A DNA stretch of 64,000 nt from Chlorokybus atmophyticus. Taxonomy: Eukaryota > Streptophyta > Chlorokybophyceae > Chlorokybales > Chlorokybaceae. The notes under the pieces are model-generated. The model was not told the origin of the DNA, ran no database searches, and worked only from the letters and a program-made list of their open reading frames with translations. A program made the position numbers and the translations under genes. The stretch is from positions 1,285,692 through 1,349,691 of the forward strand of contig RHPI01002533.1 in NCBI GenBank assembly GCA_009103225.1. The letters run 5' to 3'. This document shows, piece by piece, positions 34,754-46,331 of the stretch; position 1 is the first letter of the stretch, and the number at the start of each line of letters is the position of its first letter.

Positions 34754-36294
34754 TCACCCGTCAATCCCAAGGTACCGAAACTCCGCCCCGCACTCGGCCC
34801 CCTCCGTAATAACCACACTACTGGCAACATCCCCATCAACTCCACCACCACCTCCTCCCCCCTTCCCTCCCGCAATGACACGCATCCCCACCCGTGCAGC
34901 CGCATCCCCAACCACGCCCGCGCACCCCTCCCCGCACGCCTCCACGCCCACGGCTCCGAGCGAGGACGCCAGCATGTTGACCAGGCGCTTGTCCACGTCG
35001 GCGGGGGCGACATTGAGCGTGCGGGCAAGGAGGCGCCGGGCCGCGTCGGGGTCAAGGCGCGCGTGCACCACCGCATTGACACGCTGGAGAATGAGGGTTG
35101 GCAAGGAGGATAGAGTGGAGATCAACTCCAGGGACTTGTGAGGACCCACGCCGGGGAAAAACAGGAAGAAACAGCTCTGCGAGAGTGTGATGTTGGGGAT
35201 GTGGTGAGCACGGCGACGAAGCGCTTGTTATGCATACCATTGAGTTACCTGTCCGTGCGGTGGTGGGCGATCGCCCCATGTCGTGATTAGATACTGTCAA
35301 GCACACAACATTGGATGAGGATAGGGCGCCAAAGACCAAGGCTGATGCAGAGAGTTTGGCAAGATAACGAACCAGCACAACAACAGCAGCACACAGTTGC
35401 TGTTGTTGTTTATTGACATATCTGCAACAATGCCAGCAGAAACAACCCATACCGGTGTTGGGTTCTGCAGGCACGATTCCGGCGGCCAAGGCCCCAGGAG
35501 AGACTCCACCGCCAAATCCTGCGCGCAGTTGTCGTGATGAACATCAACCCCAAAGTAGCCGTCAAACTGCATTGAAGGAAACAACGCAACCCAACCCAAC
35601 CCAACTGTCTCACCGGCGGCAAGAAGTCCCAGTTGCGTCGGTGCGCGTGTGAGGGCGTGAAGTCATGAACATGGCTCCAGAAGTTCACGAGCGGGTTAAG
35701 CCCGCATGCGTTCATCTGCTCCGCCAAGCCCGCGTATGCCACATCACAACACCCGAACCGCAACGACTCGGATGACTCGATGACCGGCCTCGTGGCGCAC
35801 GCGAGCGCAAAATCACAACCCTTACAATCGCGCGTGCGAAACTGCCGACAGATGGATGAGAGTTTCGTGTCCACGCAGTCACGCACGAACACGGAGCCTT
35901 CTGTTGGGCCAACAAACACGCGGCAGTTGCGACACGCGTCCACCGTGACGGTTGCGCAGCAGTCAAGCAGGAAGATGGCGCAGTCCACGCACTCTTCGAT
36001 CACAAACTGTTGGCCCGCGATCGAGCCCGGTGGCTTCACGCGCACCTCGCCTTTGAGACCAGCGAACACAAAGTCACGCGGGTCCAACGCGGGCTTCAGC
36101 TGTTGGGCTACTACTTGTGTCTGTTGTGGCTGTACTTGTGTTTGTGGGTGTAATTGCGTGTGCTGATCGGGCTTGGTGATGATGTTGGCGTCATCATGTG
36201 TGCCATTGACGCGGTAGGTTGCAGCGCGCTTGCTGTTGGTCTTCGCCCCTCCTTTGCCAGTGCATGAAGAGAGGGACGATGTGCATGCACCCAT
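34754..36294 (-). CDS. RP2: RP2 (tubulin cofactor C-domain protein, ARL3 GAP type)
   Basis: GTPase-activating protein for ARL3, attached to membranes by N-terminal acylation, acting in ciliary lipid-protein trafficking in organisms with cilia. Exon 1 (36294-35614) starts MGACTSSLSSCTG, with Gly2 for myristoylation and Cys4 for palmitoylation. A linker leads to the beta-helix TBCC domain: FVFAGLKGEVRVKPPGS, QQFVIEECVDCAIFLLD, CRNCRVFVGPTEGSVFVRD, QFRTRDCKGCDFALACAT, then NFWSHVHDFTP. An Arg lies in the expected finger region (SICRQFRTRD). Exon 2 is 35564-35453. The last exon, 35176-34754, begins SCFFLFFPGVGPHKSLELI, the start of the RP2 C-terminal NDK-like domain. Two small exons between them (about 35421-35393 and 35293-35249) are chosen by phase and are tentative. 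Confidence 0.88.
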
Positions 36295-37125
36295 TGCTGA
36301 AGTTGCAAAAGTCAATAGCGGCGGCGTGTCAACGCAACCGCCGAGACGCAATGCGGGGGCGATGCTGAGCGCGTTTTCTCAACATTGCATCGACTGGTTG
36401 TGCTGTCAGCAGTGAGTCTGATGCTCTCGCTAGCTCAGTCTTCTTTGGATCCATCATCAACGTCATGCGGTTGCGTGTATGCTTTCAAACAGCTTTGAAA
36501 CAGGATGAACTGAATCGCTGCATGTATGGCGTTGGTCTGCACATACAAGTGTTGTGTGAAAAGTTGTGCTAAGAGGCTTGCCATGCTAAGCACACAAACA
36601 GCGCAACCGATCGCCTGAGACAATGCAACAGATGTAGCTGTAATCTGGTGGGTGAATCGACACCCCAGACCAGGCAGAGGCATTCGTATAATGCCAACGC
36701 CAGCTCTCAACCGGGTGTTCAAATACGACGATCAAACAAAGGAAATCAACAACTTCATGGGTGGATGACAGGCCATCAAGTTGGAGTCAACCACCAAGCA
36801 TTCCATTTGCTAAAGACAAGCACATGACTTGTGAGAAGAATGGCTCAGGCTGACAGTCGCTGACCTGGGCGATGTACCGCCTTCAGGCAGCCACCCACTG
36901 CTTGTAGGTCTTAGATACCCGCATGCTTGTCACCAATGCCACCTCCACCCTTGCCTCTATGGACCGCCTCCTCCGCCTCCCCGCCGCCTTTGCTTGTGCC
37001 ACGTGTCAGGCAACAAACGGGCGTAACTCAATCGCTAAGCAGCCGTATCTTGGTTGTTACCATTACGCAAGATCATTGATGGCGTATTGGCGATTACGAA
37101 GTGAGCCATAGTGTAAGCCAGCAAC
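36295..37125. promoter_or_regulatory. Divergent intergenic region, RP2 and plastid-protein genes
   Basis: 831 bp lie between two head-to-head start codons. No additional coding sequence is recognisable, so it probably holds both promoters. Confidence 0.45.
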
Positions 37126-38376
37126 ATGGCGGCGGCGGCGGTGGTGTTGGGCTTGAGGCCGCATATGCTTCCAGCTACAGGAATGGCGTTGTGCTGCGCT
37201 CCTGCTCCAGCGCTCAAAGCCTCGTCAAGGAGGGCGCCATGGCCAAGCTTACGCTGGCGACGGCGGCCAGCCACCGCTGCCGCTGCGCAGCAGAGTGCCG
37301 GCGGCGGCGGCGGCGGCGGCGGCTTTGGCAGGCGAACTCCCTCAGGTGTGACGACCATCTGCCTGCATTGCATACGTCATTTGAACGTGATCACTGCCAC
37401 ATTCCCCCACTCGCAAGGCCAGGACTCCCTGCCTTGTGTGCATGCAATCGCACCAATGCCACTTGCCTAGCATGATAGCATGGTGACACTGCATGCAAGA
37501 TTGCATTGGTACAAACCTTCGTTATACCAATGCTGCCTCGCGAGTACAAGTACATGCATGCAGCGCTGGTTTTCACCACACTGAGCGAATGCTGTCGTGA
37601 ATGCGGGCATCTTACTCTAAATACCAATGCATCATTCAACGCTGTTTACTTCCAACGCTGTACAGTAGTAGTGAGTGTCTGTGCGCACAGTGCAGCAGGC
37701 GCGTAAGCTGCAGCTCGAGGCGTCGGAGGTGCTGGCGGAGCTCATGAAGGCCGCGAACCCCACCACCGCCGCCGCCGCGCGCTCCGACGACCTCACCCCG
37801 GAGTTCTTCACCGTCGCCTCCGCCTACCTCGACATGGCCAAAAAGGAAGGCAACCCTGAGGTCAGTCGCAGGCTTGTGTTGTTGTCTCTCAAGTGGCCCG
37901 GTATGCTGTAAGATTGCTAAACTTCACAAGTGCGCACACCCTCGGGCGCACATGCCTGCTCGCATGTGCGCACGTGCGTGCACACGCACATACATCGCAT
38001 ACACGCACACACATGCACCCGGCACGCACACAACTCATTGACGTATGTGGACTCGCAGATTGTGGCAAAGATTGAGTTATGCATAGGGGCGGCTTTAGCA
38101 GAGAAGGAGAGGACGCTAAGGCCAGAGATTAGGCTGCTCAATGCGTTGATGCGCACTGGGGCCAAGCCCGCAGCCGCGCGGGAGGCCATCCTGGAGGAGC
38201 ACAGGGAGCTTGTAGAGGACACGAGCAGCGGCTACTTCTACACGCTCGTGGGGCGCGTGCGTGGCGACCTCAAGGCGCAGCCTCGCAGCGACGCCCGCGA
38301 CGCCAACCTCGCCCTCCTCGATGCTGTTGACAGTGAGGCACGCGCTCTCGCTGCTCGGCGGCCTGCCTCCTCGTGA
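37126..38376 (+). CDS. Predicted plastid protein of unknown function
   Basis: Exons: 37126-37345, 37691-37860, 38059-38376; 235 aa. The first exon encodes a basic, Ala/Arg-rich leader with a Gly run (AATGMALCC-like region, SLRWRRRPATAAAA, then GGGGGGGGFGRR), typical of algal plastid transit peptides. The mature part is helical: ARKLQLEASEVLAELMKAA, LTPEFFTVASAYLDMAKKE, IVAKIELCIGAALAEKERT, LRPEIRLLNALMRTG and a C-terminal RDANLALLDAVDSEARAL. It reads like a conserved, well-structured stromal protein, but I cannot name the family. The second acceptor is one of three closely spaced AGs; the one at 37690 fits the phase. It is divergent from RP2. Confidence 0.75.
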
Positions 38377-38467
38377 CATCAATTGTGTTCATTGTTTAGA
38401 AAGTACAACATATAGGATGCTAGGATTGTGGCATGCATGAGAGTTTGAGACATGCAACGCAAGAAAC

Positions 38468-38596
38468 ACACCACAACACTCAACCACATTCACCACCGGG
38501 TTCAACCTACTCGCTACCTAGCTTCACTACTAGCCCAACCCCGTTAGACATGCAGGCAGGCATGCACGCGCCATTACCTGTGACACCACTCGACAC
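38468..38596 (+). repeat. Dispersed repeat copy B
   Basis: Partner of 34362-34484. Common phrases in the same order are CACCACCGGG, CTACC, CCCGTTAGACATGCA-like and ATTACCTGTG. A weaker resemblance (CTACCTTCACTACTA) occurs near 8139. Confidence 0.65.
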
Positions 38597-38743
38597 ATCA
38601 GTCTTGGGCCAGGCGACACTGACCACAACGACCGGTGGACTCCTCCCGCCGCCTCTCTGCCACCCTTCACCGACCGCCACAACTGCCGTTGCTGCCGACT
38701 ATCGGTCTCCACGCTGCCGCGCGCTTAGGGTTTGGTCAGCCGT

Positions 38744-38789
38744 ACCATACGCATGCACTGCCATGCATATGGTAGTGCATGCGTATGGT
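38744..38789. repeat. 21-bp inverted repeat with 4-nt loop
   Basis: Left arm 38744-38764 and right arm 38769-38789 are complementary over 21 positions. The only non-Watson-Crick position becomes a G-U pair in plus-strand RNA. The loop is GCAT. It lies about 370 bp past the stop of the plus-strand plastid-protein gene. Confidence 0.85.
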
Positions 38790-39188
38790 CGTGGTTGTGG
38801 TCATGTGTTTGTGAGTTTGGTGTACTGTGTATCTCGGTTTTGCTGCAGCGGCTTGACTAAGCAGTTGCGTAATCACGATGTTTTTGTAGCAGTGTGAGAC
38901 GTCTTGCGTGGGTAGACGACAGTGTCGTAAGGGCCGTTGCGAGGGAAGATGGCCCGTAGCAACCTGCAGATGTACTGACATTGATGTGAACTTGTTACTG
39001 ATAGTCCACATCTCTCCTAGTTTAATTAAGTACAGGTTAAGCAATGTGAGGTGATAACCTTTTGGGTAGTGGTTGCCTTGCCCAAATTTTGCCCAAACCT
39101 TGCAACATAATTGAACAGATTGTGCCTATGTACACCCCTACATGTGGGTGGAGTCCAATAATGGCATTGGATACCCACCGCAACCACA

Positions 39189-40839
39189 CTAGCTCTTTCT
39201 CCGCCGCATCATCTCTCCCATAAGGCCTCCCATGCCACCGGGCATCATACCCAGCATGCCCATTGGTGGGCCACCAACGACCCGTGGACTCTTCAAGCGC
39301 AGTGAGCCAATCACCTCGCGCGTCTTGCCAAAGTATACCTGTTGGCGTGTAGTGCTTGGGTAATCTCAACAAGGCTACGGCCATACGATGGTTAATGAAA
39401 ACCTAGCCCGAAGTCACTGTAAACTGCACAAGTGCGGCAACTGGGCTGCATGCGTTCAAGGCAGCCAGAACATACCTCATCCATGGTGTTGCGCAGCTTT
39501 GCTTCCATTTCCTCAATCAATTTACCAATGTTCACTAGATGCCCTTCCCGATTCTCGCACACCTGCTCTGCCTGTGCAAACATCCAGCTGTCAGCAAATG
39601 GGAGACATACAAGCACACAAGCAGATACCTCAGTGCAAGCCTAACCTGTCTTGTGAGGGAGCCTGACACACTGTTTAAGCCTGTTTTCTGGCTGCGTGTC
39701 GTGAGTGATAGCATGACAGTACTTGTTAATCTGTACAAGGACTGAGACTTGCTGGCTGGTTCCACCTGAGCAAAGTACAATCAGCAAACCATCCTGGCCA
39801 TAGCAGTGTCACAATCACACGTAGGTTTGTAATGCACCTCAACTACATGGATGGCGTCCCAACTGCCGCTCTCCAGCGTGACGGGTCTGGCCTCAACACC
39901 TTCTGCGTCGTTTGAAGGTTGTTGACCTGTGGCTTCTTTCTTTATCAAGAAGCACGCAGCAAAGGATGCCGGCAGTGCCTCCGGCGACGCGGTCTCTGCC
40001 GGTTCTTCCAGATCCCACAGGTATGCTGAAGAGACGCCACCACCATGGTATGCATGCCTGTACGCATCCCAAACCTGCCATGCCAACAATGGTAACTCAG
40101 TGGAATAACGCCATTGTTGTAAGCAGCCACCTGTACAGGGTGTCATGGTCATGGTCATGGTCATGGTCATGGTCATGGTCAACTTCACATAGCGCAAAGT
40201 ATATGCAGTTGAAGCACAGAATGCTGCGATTGCTATGTGAGTGCAATGCCGGAGTGCAGCAGTCATGCATTGTCCCAATGCAATGGACGCCGTGCGTAGC
40301 TACAACCAAGACATTGGTCTTGGTGCTTGAAATCTGCTAACATGCAGGTCAAACTGCATGCCCGATGCCAGCGTGCACAATGAAGCGACAACCGCTGACA
40401 AGACTGTCGTAATGCATGTACATAGCTCCCCTCGCGCATAACTTCAGTACTACATTCAATGATGTCAGCTCACATAATTGGCTTCAATCTCCAACGCACG
40501 CAATGCAGGTGAGGGGGCGTGCCCGCCAGGATCCGGCAGCGGTGGGTAGTAGCGCCCAGACCACGGCGACCTGTGGGAGCTCCCTTCCCTGTTGTACACG
40601 CAAGCTAGAAAGGCCCGCCGTTCGTCGCTGCTGTCACCGCTGTCCTCCGGCACCACAAGCACACCGGCCCTATCCACCCTGCTGGACAGCTCCTCGGCCA
40701 GCTCCGGGTCGTCCACCAGCTCCATCAGCGCGTCCAGGGCCTCCCCGGACGGCACCGCGCCGGGATCAGACCTGCGCAGCAGGTCCAAGCTGGCCTCCAA
40801 TGCGACCGCCCGCCCACCATCCTCGCCGCCATGCTCCAT
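39189..40839 (-). CDS. CAPZB: F-actin-capping protein subunit beta
   Basis: Forms a heterodimer with the alpha subunit and caps actin filament barbed ends. Exons on the minus strand: 40839-40474, 40074-39838, 39765-39646, 39571-39476, 39338-39189; all phase 0, 322 aa. Family motifs in order: LDLLRRSDPG, AFLACVYNREGSSHRSPWS, RALEIEANY, VWDAYRHAYHGGGVSSAYLW, CFLIKKEATG, GSWDAIHVVEV, YRLTSTVMLSL, GSLTRQ, LVNIGKLIEEMEAKLRN and EVYFGKTREVIGSLR. The C-terminus is unusual. After SLRLKSPRVVGG it becomes Met/Gly-rich (PPMGMLGMMPGGMGGLMG) and ends MMRRRKS. Animal and plant beta subunits end instead in a charged amphipathic helix, the actin-binding tentacle. Intron 1 contains a CATGGT hexanucleotide repeat. 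Confidence 0.94.
40143..40181 (+). repeat. CATGGT hexanucleotide microsatellite
   Basis: About 6.5 perfect tandem copies of CATGGT lie in intron 1 of the capping-protein gene. The run reads as a Met-Thr/Asp-His string in several frames, so open frames through it are artefacts. Confidence 0.95.
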
Positions 40840-41425
40840 GACCTCCTCGCCCACACCCGCAATGACAAACCCCACAAAAGTCCACTGCATTGGTTCAAAA
40901 GTGGCGCCAGCAGCAAACGGCCCGCCGCATGACGCTACTCCAAACCCTAGCCCTAATCACGTATGCGGCGGGCCGGCTGTCACCGCGGCGGCGGCGGCCG
41001 CCGCTTTGAGAGATATCTATGACCGGTTGCCAGCCGGCCGCCACAGCGGGACGAACTTTTGATCCGTCATTGAGAACAAAAATCTTCTGTGGCTCAGTTC
41101 AAGCTCTAGCGTCGGATTCCAACAGTGCAGTCCGCGTACCTTTGGGGAACGGTGCTGAAGAAAAGAGTTGTCGCTGTGCCGAAAGTAAAGTGCGAGAAAA
41201 GTGTTCCGGACAAACGGGCATGAATGCTGTGCCCGCGCGCCTAGCGTAGGTCTTTAGCTTGACTTGCCGCCGCCGCCGCCGCCAGCAGTGAGGCGCAGTG
41301 AGGAGTTTTTGTGCGACGTTCACAGCTGGAGGGCTGCGTCGGGTTGGAGTGCTACTGGTGGAGGAGTGGTTGCAGGGGTGGAAGGTTGGTTGCCAGGTTG
41401 CGCGCGTGCGTGCAGAGCAGCAGCG
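40840..41425. promoter_or_regulatory. Divergent intergenic region, capping protein beta and nucleolin
   Basis: 586 bp between head-to-head start codons. GC-rich, with (GCC)n runs near 41000 and 41268-41283. No separate gene is supported. Confidence 0.45.
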
Positions 41426-44207
41426 ATGCCGAGAACTAAGAAAGACGTGAAGGTGAGCTGCCGTCATGCTTTTCTCTTGTTTAGCTGTCTGCCGGTGTCT
41501 GTTATCCTTGTTCTTCGTGTTGATTTTGTGCGAAAGCTGAGCATGTCGGCACGGCTGCAGGATGCACTCATCGCTCACCAGCAGAAGACGGCGCAGATAG
41601 AGAAGGGTGCGCATGGCTGCTGTTTTGGTGTTGCGAAAGCATTGGTGCTGCATGCTTGTGGCATTGCTCTTGTCATGTGTGGACAGTCCCGACACTTGGC
41701 ACTTAACTTGGTTCAGTCATCCCATGCCATGCGAGTCTTCATGCATGCTTCTGTGACATGTGCAGAAAGAAAAGAGCGAGCTGCCCAGCTGGAAGCAGAG
41801 GCCGACGCCCGCGAGGCGAAGAGGGAAGCCATGAACGGCGGAGGCAAAAAGCAGAAGAAGGCTCCTGCCAAGCCTCCGCCCCCGCCGGAGGAGTCCGACG
41901 ATGATGACAGCGACGAGGACGAGTCTGACGAGGAGCCCGCAAAGCAGGTTGGTGCATTGGCGTGCATGTCTTGTAGAGTGCTGCAATTGATTATTGCCAG
42001 TGTGCTTTATCACAGCATGCAAATTGGTGTTGAGCTTTGCAGTTAACAACGTGTGCTTGCACCACCAGGCGCCCAAGAAGCCCACTCCAGCGCCAGCAAA
42101 GAAGGGAGCTGCCAAGCCAGTTGCGAAGCAGGAGTCTTCAGACGATGATGACGACGAAGATGAGGATGATTCAGATGACGAAGACGAGCAGCCGGTAATG
42201 ATAGGTTTGCTGTCGCTATGTCAGCCATAGTATGTACATTGTGCAGCTACATACCAACTTGTCATTGGAGTGTTCTCATGTTGATTGGTTACACAGGCAA
42301 AGAAGCCAGCTGCAGCTGCTAAGAAGCCTGCAGCCAAGCAGGAGTCATCAGATGAAGAAGAGAGTGAGGAGGAGAGTGAAGAAGAGGTGAGTGAGGCATA
42401 TTGGCCGTGTGCTGCCCTGCACATGTGTGGGGAGCAGGCAGCTGAGTATGTCCATTTGCCTCACAGGCGCCCAAGAAGGCTCCAGCCAAGGCTACTCCTG
42501 CAAAGAAGGCTGCGCTAGCAAAGCAGGATGAGGACGATGAGGACGACGATGACGAGGATGATGACGAGGATGACGATGAGGATGACGAGGTGAGCACTCC
42601 ACATGCTTTGTGTCCAGATACGAGTTGTTCTTCACTCGCATGCATGCTAATTGAGCCACAGTGGCGCAAAGCACGTACTTAGCAGGCTGCACATGGTCAG
42701 TTGCATGTTGCTAGCAGTATTACTAATTGTGCTTGCTCTTGTACAGCCCGCTGCCAAGAAGAAGCCCGTTGCCAAGCCTTCTCCCGCCAAGCCTGCAGCA
42801 AAGAAGAGCAAAGATGATGACGAAGACGATGACGAAGACGACGACGAAGATGATGATGAGGATGACGAGGAGGATAAGGTGCGCAGTTGTAACTCTGCCA
42901 TTTATACGGGCCTTCGCATTGTCTGTCAGCAATAGCTCCCCGCAGTTTTTGTCACATGCTGTTACCTGGCGGCTTGCACTATCTTGCAATGCAATATGAC
43001 ACTTTGTCATACAGCCCACTGCGATGGACAAAGATGATGACGAGGATGAGGATGAGGATGAAGAAGAGGAGAAAGAGGAGAAGACGCAATCTAAGAAGCG
43101 CAAAGCAGATGAGACTGCCGCCCCTGCTGCAAAGAAAAACAAGGCTGAGGATGAGGACGCAGCAGGAGAATCGTCAACGATTTTTGTTAAGAACCTGCCA
43201 TGGGCTGCAGATCAAGACTCACTGTAAGATGTTGTGGGTGTAGTTGTCGTAGGTCAGAGTAGTTGTGCAATGTGCGTTGTGCTTAATGGTGGCTATCCTA
43301 TGCGCAGTTCCGAATTCTTCGCCGACTGTGGAGAGGTTACTGATGTCCGGGTTGCTGTGGGTGAGGACGGGCGGTCAAGAGGCTTTGGCCACATCCAGTT
43401 TGCATCATCAGCCGCGGCCAAGAAGGCACTGAAGAAGAGCGGACAGGATTTCAACGGCAGGGAGCTGTTCATTGACCTTGCACAGGAGCGTGGGGGCGGT
43501 GGTGGCGGCGACAGGCGCCAGTCCAACGGCTTCACTCCAGGAAAGAGCCCTGGCAGTGCAGGACGAGGAGATAGGGGCCCTTCTGTGTTTGTGAAGAACT
43601 TTGACAAGTACCAGGGCGAGGACGATATCCGCAACCAGCTGTCTGAGGCTTTCGCTGAGTGCGGGGAGGTTGTCAACGTGCGCATCCCCACCGACAGAGA
43701 GAGTGGAGAGATCAAGGGCTTCGCCTTTGTGGAGTTCTCATCAGAAGACGCCCTTGCCAAGGCGAGCGAGCTTAACGGCATGGAAGTCGGAGGGCGTAAC
43801 ATTGTTGTGGATGCCAGCGGCGGCGGTGGCGGTGGCGGCGGAGGGGGTGGCTTCAGTGGTGGCCGCGGTGGTGGGTTTGGCGGCCGTGGTGGCGGTCGCG
43901 GCGGCTACGGTGATCGGGGTGGACGTGGTGGTCGTGGGGGCCGTGGCGGCTTTGGTGGTGATAGGGGTGGACGTGGGGGTCGTGGGGGCCGCGGTGGCTT
44001 TGGTGATCGGGGTGGACGCGGTGGTGGCCGTGGAGGCGGCCGCGGTGGGTTCTCAAAGCCCAACATGGCAGCACCTGGCACAGGTACTGGGTGTGCTATT
44101 TTTGCATGTTCCTTTGTGTTTAGCATAGCTGTTTCAACCCCAGCAGAAGTGTGCGCATGCTGACTGGCTTGCTCGCAGGCAAGAAGATCACGTTTGGAGA
44201 GGATTAG
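41426..44207 (+). CDS. Nucleolin-like nucleolar RNA-binding protein
   Basis: Acts in pre-rRNA transcription and processing (NSR1/nucleolin class). Exons: 41426-41452, 41537-41606, 41766-41947, 42069-42194, 42297-42386, 42467-42589, 42747-42878, 43015-43223, 43308-44083, 44179-44207; 587 aa. The N-terminal half alternates basic PAKK/APKKA blocks with acidic runs of D and E, as in other nucleolins. Two RRMs follow. RRM1 has RNP2 STIFVKNLPW and RNP1 SRGFGHIQF; RRM2 has SVFVKNFD and KGFAFVEFSS. The tail is a long GGRGG/RGG domain with FGDRGGRGG repeats, ending KKITFGED. Exons 4-7 each encode one basic-plus-acidic module and begin and end in phase 0. Intron 2 is followed by an exon starting ERKERAAQLEAEADAR, a short charged helix. 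Confidence 0.94.
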
Positions 44208-46331
44208 AGCTGTCGTACTCACTTGTTAGGTGCTGGTTAGCTCATATTGTATTCAACACTGCTCTCATAGAGTTTGACACAAAGTGCTTTTGAGGGCACT
44301 CGGTTGCTTCTGTTGTTTCTTTCTTTAGCTGGAGTACTTGACGGTGTGCTCATACATACTTGACACACGCACATGCACTCGATTGATTGGGTTGCAAGCA
44401 TGGAGGGTTGCGGCATACCAGTTCATGCCAAGCACATCTAGACCAGAAGTTCTGCACAAAGCATCCCAGTCATGTTTTGTTCTGGTGAGCTATGCTATTC
44501 TAGCAACAATGACATCACAATGACTGCGTCACTTGCGCTAGTCGGTGGGGTTGATGAGGTACACAGGCAGCAGGCATCATGAGCTTAGTGCTGAGAACCA
44601 TAATCCTTGCATGCTTTATATCATACACAAAACTGCCTCGAGCATATCCTGTAAAGTGCGCAGCTGCCTACCCAGTACACAGTCACATGAATATAAAGTT
44701 GTAACTTGACTTCACAGTTGCATACTAGGTGCATCAAAATGCTCTCAGCAGTGCTTCCCTTTGTCAAAGTACACATGGCTGCCATCCATGTGTACAAGTA
44801 CAGTCTCCGAGACTGCTTTGCAGCTCATTGCTGCTACTAGCAATGGTCGTGCATCGTACGATTGTCTGCTACGACCAGCACCCTAACGCTGCGTCTACAC
44901 CTTTGGCGGCGCTCGCACTGATCAGTTCACGGGGGGTTGACGTGTAAGTCAGGGGCTGCTTGCATGAGCTTTGCTTTGCCTTGGCGTAACATGTAACTAC
45001 TGCCCGGTCAGCAATCGGTGATGTAATTGCTATTGCCTTAACTGATATTGATTTATGAACAACTGGAGCTAACATGCCACTCTGATCCTAAGCTGCTAAC
45101 CAGCAGGCGTTGCGTGCGGAGCAGTAGTGAGTCCTGGTGGGACCAGTGCAGCATACTTCAACAACTGGCGGCGGCCTAGTGGGAGCGGCGGCCAAGCAGT
45201 CGTTGCAGTTGTCAGCGTCGTCGACGTCGTGCATGGCCTTGCTCTACCAGACAACCCGGACTGACCCATCCCTCTGCCTCTCCCCCTGCGCACTGCAAAT
45301 TGTTCCCTGCTTGGTTCTTGCCCGCTTGCCCCTGCTCTGCTACCTGAGGGTCTGAGTGGTTGGTCCTAGTGTTGGTCTTGAGTGCGTAAGTCTACGTTGT
45401 AAGCTCTGCTTGGCCCCCCCGCCTAATTGATTGTTGCTTACCTGTTGTGCTGGACTTGTGACTGCTGATGGCATTTCGCACGCACATCTACCCACAGAGT
45501 CTGCTTCGCGCAACTCTGGGGCGGGCGGCATAGCATTGAGCACTGCACATCACCGCACTTGTCTTGCCGCTTCTTGCTTCTGCCACTGCTGCTGCTCCGC
45601 TTCTCAAAGACTCACCATTGCCTCCTGCCTGTGATTCACAGGTTGGTTATGCCGTTGGTGGTTGCTGCTGCCTCCTGCTGCGCGACACTTGCACAGCACA
45701 TATGGCATTAAGTGTGGTGTAGGTTAGGTGAATTCCTCGCGTGGAATAGTTGTATTTGCTTGTTCATACTAGCTTGTTCCTTTATGCTGTGTGTTTGCAC
45801 TTTGAGCATGTGTGCGTGACTTGGGATGACTTCGATGTATACCCTACGCTCAACACCGGCGTTTGTCAGACATCTAGTGGCAAAGTGATACTTCAGTTGA
45901 CTTTTGTCGGTGATTCGTAGCAGGGCTTGCGCTGACCTAGCACTACCACTAGAAGTACACGAGAAGCACATACGCGCATGTAAAGCGCTGTAAGGGATGG
46001 CAGTTGGACCCTGGCAAACATGCATATCAATATTTCCTTCTGCAACCGTCCATCACAATGGCACACGACCCAGTACAGCTGTGCACAGCAACCCCACAGG
46101 ACGTACAGTGGTGCAGCTGACAATCATTGTTGGCAGCATGAACCTCATGATGGGCATGTCCAGCTCCTCCTAGCTGTCGCACAACAAGGTGGAAGAGCCA
46201 ATCTGCTACCAGTTAATGTACCCCTGGCAGCCCCTTGCACAGGGTATCCATTGGAACGAAAACCCAATACTGTCGTGCGCTGCTATTGGAGTGTGCACTG
46301 GTGTCTCACAAGCTCGGGCATAGCAGGCGTG
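44208..46331. other. Intergenic between convergent nucleolin and RNase HII genes
   Basis: About 2.1 kb with no recognisable coding sequence on either strand. A 10-bp inverted repeat (GTACACATGG and its complement) lies at about 44769-44795. Open frames at 44729-44947, 45096-45640 and 46020-46454 lack any family features. Confidence 0.55.

Larger units (their letters stand above)
38377..39188. other. Intergenic between convergent genes, with repeat and hairpin
   Basis: Holds dispersed repeat copy B and a strong hairpin. The open frame at 38433-38897 runs through both and has no family features. Confidence 0.6.

Noticed and set aside
43853-44222. Pro/His-rich minus-strand ORFs opposite nucleolin
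   Set aside because: They are the antisense of the RGG-repeat coding region.
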